Of a stretch of DNA of 64,000 nt, positions 61,190 through 64,000 are shown one piece after another. The DNA lies in assembly GCA_038317095.1 (NCBI GenBank), contig JBBQBB010000005.1, positions 25,538-89,537 on the forward strand. The letters run 5' to 3'. The translations under genes and the position numbers were made by a program. This DNA comes from JAGXTF01 sp038317095. Its GTDB lineage: Bacteria; Bacteroidota; Bacteroidia; NS11-12g; UBA955. How positions within the stretch are numbered: the first letter of the stretch is position 1; each line of letters begins with the position of its first letter. The notes under the pieces were generated by a model. It did not search any database. It saw nothing but the letters and a program-made list of their open reading frames with translations, and was not told the origin of the DNA.

Positions 61190-61684
61190 CTATTTATGCA
61201 AATCAAATGTGCCTGTAACCTTTATTTTAGTGCCACTATCCCCATAACGGTTGCCATAAATTACAACCATACTTGCTGCAAAATGTCCTTTGATTTTAGT
61301 ACAACTTTTATTTATTTCTGTTACCTCTATTTCGTTGCCAGTTTGGGTGGTGTCTAATTTCAATTCGCCTTCCAAAACGTCATCTGTATGATTATACCAA
61401 TTTAACGAACTTTTTGAACCTCTTGAGATAAAAAGTTCAAATTTGCCAATTCTCTTAGGCACGTTGTACGTGGCTATTACTTCTTGAATCAAGTCATTTT
61501 CTCTATAAATTGCATTATAAGTAAACAAATTGCTATTATTCAATTCATCCTCAAAACCATTAACTTTAAAATTTCTAGCTACTCCATTAAAAGTCAGTGT
61601 GGCAGTGCCGAAGTTATTTTCCTTTTTTTTGCAATTCTGAAATATAAACGGAATGACTATAATTATATAAAATATACACCTCAT
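61190..61684 (-). CDS. Lipoprotein of unknown function
   Basis: A 164-residue protein starting M-R-C-I-F-Y-I-I-I-V-I-P-F, with lipobox-like I-F-Q-N-C followed by K-K-K-E, a common Bacteroidota lipoprotein start. The body is beta-rich (F-G-T-A-T-L-T-F-N-G-V-A-R-N-F-K-V-N; K-I-K-G-H-F-A-A-S-M-V-V) and may be a small sandwich fold; the family is not recognised. The ATG overlaps the stop of the upstream metalloprotease gene (ATGA), suggesting coupled translation. It may therefore serve the protease, for example as an inhibitor or surface partner, which is inference. Confidence 0.7.
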   Translation of the reverse strand: MRCIFYIIIVIPFIFQNCKKKENNFGTATLTFNGVARNFKVNGFEDELNNSNLFTYNAIYRENDLIQEVIATYNVPKRIGKFELFISRGSKSSLNWYNHTDDVLEGELKLDTTQTGNEIEVTEINKSCTKIKGHFAASMVVIYGNRYGDSGTKIKVTGTFDLHK

Positions 61685-62649
61685 TTTTGAATACAATTAC
61701 AGTAACAATGCGCAATACCATCTAGGGTTAATGAAGTACCTGAGCCGTTATTATCGCTAACGAAACACTTTAAATACAATTCGCTTTCACATTCTCCTTT
61801 TGGTGGGGCAGGAATAGTAATATTCACCGTTTTTGCAGCGCTGAAGTATGTCCAATGTATACCGTCAATACTTTTCCACCAAGAATAAGTATAACTTGGG
61901 GTGCCACAATGGGGCATTGCTTCATAAGTTCTCGTGTGATTGCATGTTACAAAGCCAGTTTCCTTTAGTTCAGCCCAATAGGCAGTTGGTTCTGTATGAT
62001 AGGACCGAACCCATTCTTTGTAGTCATTCATGTAACAATAATTATTTTCATCACTTTGTGCTATGGTTACACCTTTAAAAGTTACATTTAGGTTGCTGTA
62101 AAAGGGTATTGCTGTACCAATATTTGCCCCTTCGTGTATTGCAGTTTTATACGGATTTCCTTCCTTGTGGAAAGGCCACTTGAAAAAATCAAAGGCATGG
62201 GCGCAAGCTGCTGCTTGAGGTCCGGACTCAAACTTATGAAGACCATGATAACAATGCCCAATTTCGTGTGGAACTGTCATTATTTTGCCTGCCCCACCTT
62301 TTACACCTGAAATAAAAAAACCTGCTGCTGCTGTATATAAATTTGCGCCCTTCGCTGCTGACATGCCTAGTATATCTGTGTAGTCTCTTGTTACCAATCC
62401 ACATAAATCCGCATGGAATAAACTACGCGTGGGTTGAATAGTAGTTGCATCTGAAAAAAATGTTGAAAAATCTAATTCTATACTAGTTTTTGTCGTTTCT
62501 ATAAAATTATGATATTTCAAAGTAGCCACCAGCTCAATTTTTTCTTGGATTAAACTATTAGAGAGGACACAATTGGTTAAATCTACCATATGTTGTATTT
62601 CAGTGGCTATATTTGTTACTTTGCGCTGTGCCGCTTCTGTATACCTCAT
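61681..62649 (-). CDS. 5'-truncated metzincin-like zinc metallopeptidase
   Basis: A 322-residue chain from ATG 62649; the open frame extends to a GTG at 62742, but the extra part is encoded by junction sequence. Residues 128-138 read H-E-I-G-H-C-Y-H-G-L-H, a metzincin-like HExxH with the third His at the +10 position but His-Gly in place of the usual Gly at position 8. L-F-H-A-D-L-C-G-L-V-T-R-D-Y-T-D-I-L-G precedes it. The C-terminal ~150 residues are Cys- and aromatic-rich (N-Y-C-Y-M-N; P-S-Y-T-Y-S-W-W-K-S-I-D-G; C-Y-C-N-C). There is no signal peptide, so the start of the gene was lost or exchanged at the junction. Overlaps the lipoprotein gene. Confidence 0.65.
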   Translation of the reverse strand: MRYTEAAQRKVTNIATEIQHMVDLTNCVLSNSLIQEKIELVATLKYHNFIETTKTSIELDFSTFFSDATTIQPTRSLFHADLCGLVTRDYTDILGMSAAKGANLYTAAAGFFISGVKGGAGKIMTVPHEIGHCYHGLHKFESGPQAAACAHAFDFFKWPFHKEGNPYKTAIHEGANIGTAIPFYSNLNVTFKGVTIAQSDENNYCYMNDYKEWVRSYHTEPTAYWAELKETGFVTCNHTRTYEAMPHCGTPSYTYSWWKSIDGIHWTYFSAAKTVNITIPAPPKGECESELYLKCFVSDNNGSGTSLTLDGIAHCYCNCIQK

Positions 62650-62728
62650 TATCAATTTTGATGCGGAGAACCAATGTTTGATTAACCACAAATGTGTCTG
62701 CGGAGCACTGAACTGCCAATTTTTTGTA

Positions 62729-62743
62729 GGTGCTGTTAGCACC
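62729..62743. repeat. Inverted repeat at an accessory-module junction
   Basis: GGTGCT-GTT-AGCACC is a 6-bp perfect inverted repeat. It sits between the stop of the nuclease-like gene and the truncated metallopeptidase. The sequence that follows (62649-62728) has no homology to the rest of the metallopeptidase. Confidence 0.6.
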
Positions 62744-62748
62744 AGTTT

Positions 62749-63555
62749 TTATTTCTCCGCCTCGATTTTCCATATGCCACAAGCGTGTGTCCGATGCGTT
62801 ATTGATTCAAATGGTGTCAATGCGATACAGGTTGTCTTTATTGTGATAGAGTCAGTCCAAGTCACTAGTTCATCTTTGATTTTGTATCTGTCTTGGAAAG
62901 AATTAAGTCCAAATTGCTTCTGTTTTTTTTCATCTTCCGTGTCGCTTTCTAATATTTCACTTTTGTTGAAAATATAAGATTTTGGAACTTTCGACAATTC
63001 AAAGTCAAAATAGTCTTTGTAAAGACTGTTGCTTGGATTCCATTCGTTGGCAGTTGTAACTGATGTTTGCCGTTCTGGTATTAAGATATTTTCGTCTGTG
63101 TCAGTTTTAGGCTTATCCTTTTGACCAACAAAATAGTTTTTGAAGTTTTGATATTTACCACAAATAAGGAAATATGAATCTTTTCCTGTTGTTTGGTTGA
63201 AATATGCTAAACGTAAAATATCATCTACTACACGTTGATGTTCTTGTCCGCCTTTTGTTCCAGTTTCTTTTTTTGCGAGCTTTAATTCATAAATCTCAGC
63301 AATAGATGTTAACAAATTTTCTTCCGAAATTTCTGTTACAGGTTTATCATAAAGAAATACGTCAACTAGTCTGTCGCTAAAACAAGGATGACCTTTTTCT
63401 AATTGGATTTTAGCTATTTCAATATCAGTCGCTGTTATTGTGTCGGCTATTGGGTATCTAAGACTTGCTTCGTGAATGAGTTTTTCTCGTCCAATCTTAA
63501 ACTGATAGCCTAACCAATAACAAATCGCTTCGTTTATTGCGTTAAACTTATCCAT
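62749..63555 (-). CDS. Unrecognised 268-residue protein, possible PD-(D/E)xK nuclease-like domain
   Basis: I do not recognise the family. Residues ~1-60 are helical. The middle part reads D-V-F-L-Y-D-K...S-I-A-E-I-Y-E-L-K-L-A-K-K-E-T (E90-x-K92), then Q-E-H-Q-R-V-V-D-D-I-L-R-L-A-Y-F and F-L-I-C-G-K-Y. An upstream Asp, then E-x-K, followed by a Gln/Arg-Asp helix, is the arrangement of many PD-(D/E)xK endonuclease domains. The C-terminal half (residues ~145-268) is polar, with a late W-T-D-S-I-T-I-K-T-T-C-I-A-L segment. The gene overlaps the upstream small gene by 8 nt, so the two are likely made together. It ends next to an inverted repeat. Confidence 0.6.
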   Translation of the reverse strand: MDKFNAINEAICYWLGYQFKIGREKLIHEASLRYPIADTITATDIEIAKIQLEKGHPCFSDRLVDVFLYDKPVTEISEENLLTSIAEIYELKLAKKETGTKGGQEHQRVVDDILRLAYFNQTTGKDSYFLICGKYQNFKNYFVGQKDKPKTDTDENILIPERQTSVTTANEWNPSNSLYKDYFDFELSKVPKSYIFNKSEILESDTEDEKKQKQFGLNSFQDRYKIKDELVTWTDSITIKTTCIALTPFESITHRTHACGIWKIEAEK

Positions 63556-63820
63556 TTTTAAGTGTTTTTAAATTATGTTTAGCTGGGTCTAAATCTTCTT
63601 GAACCATATCATTGATGTCTGTCAAAAGAACTCTTGTCCAAGGATTGTCCAAGTGAGCATCTATTAATTCAAAATAACCGATACCATCTGTCAATTTTAA
63701 AACAGCGTTATCCAAAGCAATTTTTGGGTCTCCGCTTCCTGAATACATTAAAACAGCGATTACGCCTTTACCACCGTTTTTCAAGTCAAATTTTGAATAG
63801 TTAATTCTTACTTTGTCCAT
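63548..63820 (-). CDS. Unrecognised 90-residue protein, first gene of a two-gene module
   Basis: From ATG 63820 (M-D-K-V-R-I-N-Y-S-K-F-D-L), 90 residues; the longer frame to 63934 runs into sequence resembling the junction. I do not recognise it. It begins with a strand, then G-G-K-G-V-I-A-V-L-M-Y-S-G-S-G-D-P-K-I-A-L-D-N-A, and ends with an acidic/basic tail. The ATA-free start overlaps the next gene by 8 nt. Its role is unknown; position in a two-gene accessory module suggests a partner of the nuclease-like protein (for example immunity, antitoxin or specificity subunit), which is inference only. Confidence 0.6.
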   Translation of the reverse strand: MDKVRINYSKFDLKNGGKGVIAVLMYSGSGDPKIALDNAVLKLTDGIGYFELIDAHLDNPWTRVLLTDINDMVQEDLDPAKHNLKTLKNG

Positions 63821-64000
63821 ATTGTTTGTTATTATTTTGTCGTCTGTAAAATTGGTGCTAATGGCTAGTGCAGGCGCAGTGCAAACTCGTTTTACTTCAA
63901 AATTACTCAAATTACTCAATATTTCTCGTGGCATTGCGCTTGCACATTGTTATGCCGCGAAATTTAATACCTTGTTCAACTCAAAGAACTCCGGCTTCTT

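Noticed and set aside
62649..62742. N-terminal extension of the metallopeptidase from a GTG at 62742
   Set aside because: The 31 codons read through an inverted repeat and junction sequence and give no signal peptide; the ATG at 62649 is used instead.
1..64000. Prophage or intact insertion sequence
   Set aside because: No integrase, transposase, capsid or terminase motifs seen on either strand.

Overview
The window is a stretch of ordinary chromosome from an AT-rich member of the Bacteroidota (Bacteroidetes), probably an uncultured relative of the Chitinophagales/Sphingobacteriales/Flavobacteriales. Three kinds of evidence point there. Secreted proteins carry type IX secretion (T9SS) C-terminal sorting domains of type A (first two genes) and type B (31.8-35.5 kb). 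Many genes have the Bacteroidota -7 promoter element TAnnTTTG just upstream. There are Bacteroidota-typical families such as an HU/CCDC81-SPOR protein, lipoproteins with Cys-Lys-rich N-termini and outer-membrane barrels. I saw no tRNA, rRNA, CRISPR array, intact insertion sequence or prophage.

Layout. 0-3.8 kb: accessory surface proteins (truncated esterase, von Willebrand A protein) and an Rhs remnant. 3.8-10.6 kb: malic enzyme maeB, a GNAT enzyme, site-2 protease rseP overlapping hscB, and a phosphoribosyltransferase. 10.7-15.5 kb: three tandem POT peptide transporters. 15.6-22.3 kb: a giant TraB/GumN protein, a nucleotide-sugar dehydrogenase and an orphan 91-residue protein with its own promoter and terminator. 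22.6-27.5 kb (minus strand): outer-membrane barrel, HU-SPOR protein, TonB-like protein and folC. 27.8-31.6 kb: rplU-rpmA, a thioesterase, an ECF sigma unit and fmt. 31.8-35.5 kb: a large T9SS type-B cargo. 35.8-39.5 kb: polyprenyl synthase with a barrel gene, and rnr. 39.7-51.8 kb: TMEM175-like channel, MFS transporter, free-methionine sulfoxide reductase, SNF2 helicase, ung, an FtsE-like ATPase and cca. 51.8-61.0 kb: a DUF2147 protein, a twice-frameshifted hydrolase, serS, a bacillithiol-transferase-like protein, a CBS-domain cysteine synthase-like enzyme, a prohibitin homologue and a metal/corrin-binding protein. 61.2-64.0 kb: an accessory block with a 5'-truncated metzincin-like protease joined at an inverted repeat to an unrecognised two-gene module.

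Most of the window is housekeeping: translation (L21, L27, Fmt, SerRS, CCA enzyme), RNA decay, DNA repair, folate and isoprenoid synthesis, and central carbon metabolism. Between the genes lie families of short dispersed repeats, several GC-rich and palindromic in an otherwise AT-rich sequence. Two patterns stand out. The distance from -7 box to start codon is often extremely short (4 or 7 nt), implying leaderless or near-leaderless mRNAs. The right-hand end looks like a recombination-built accessory block and is the best candidate here for an undescribed system.
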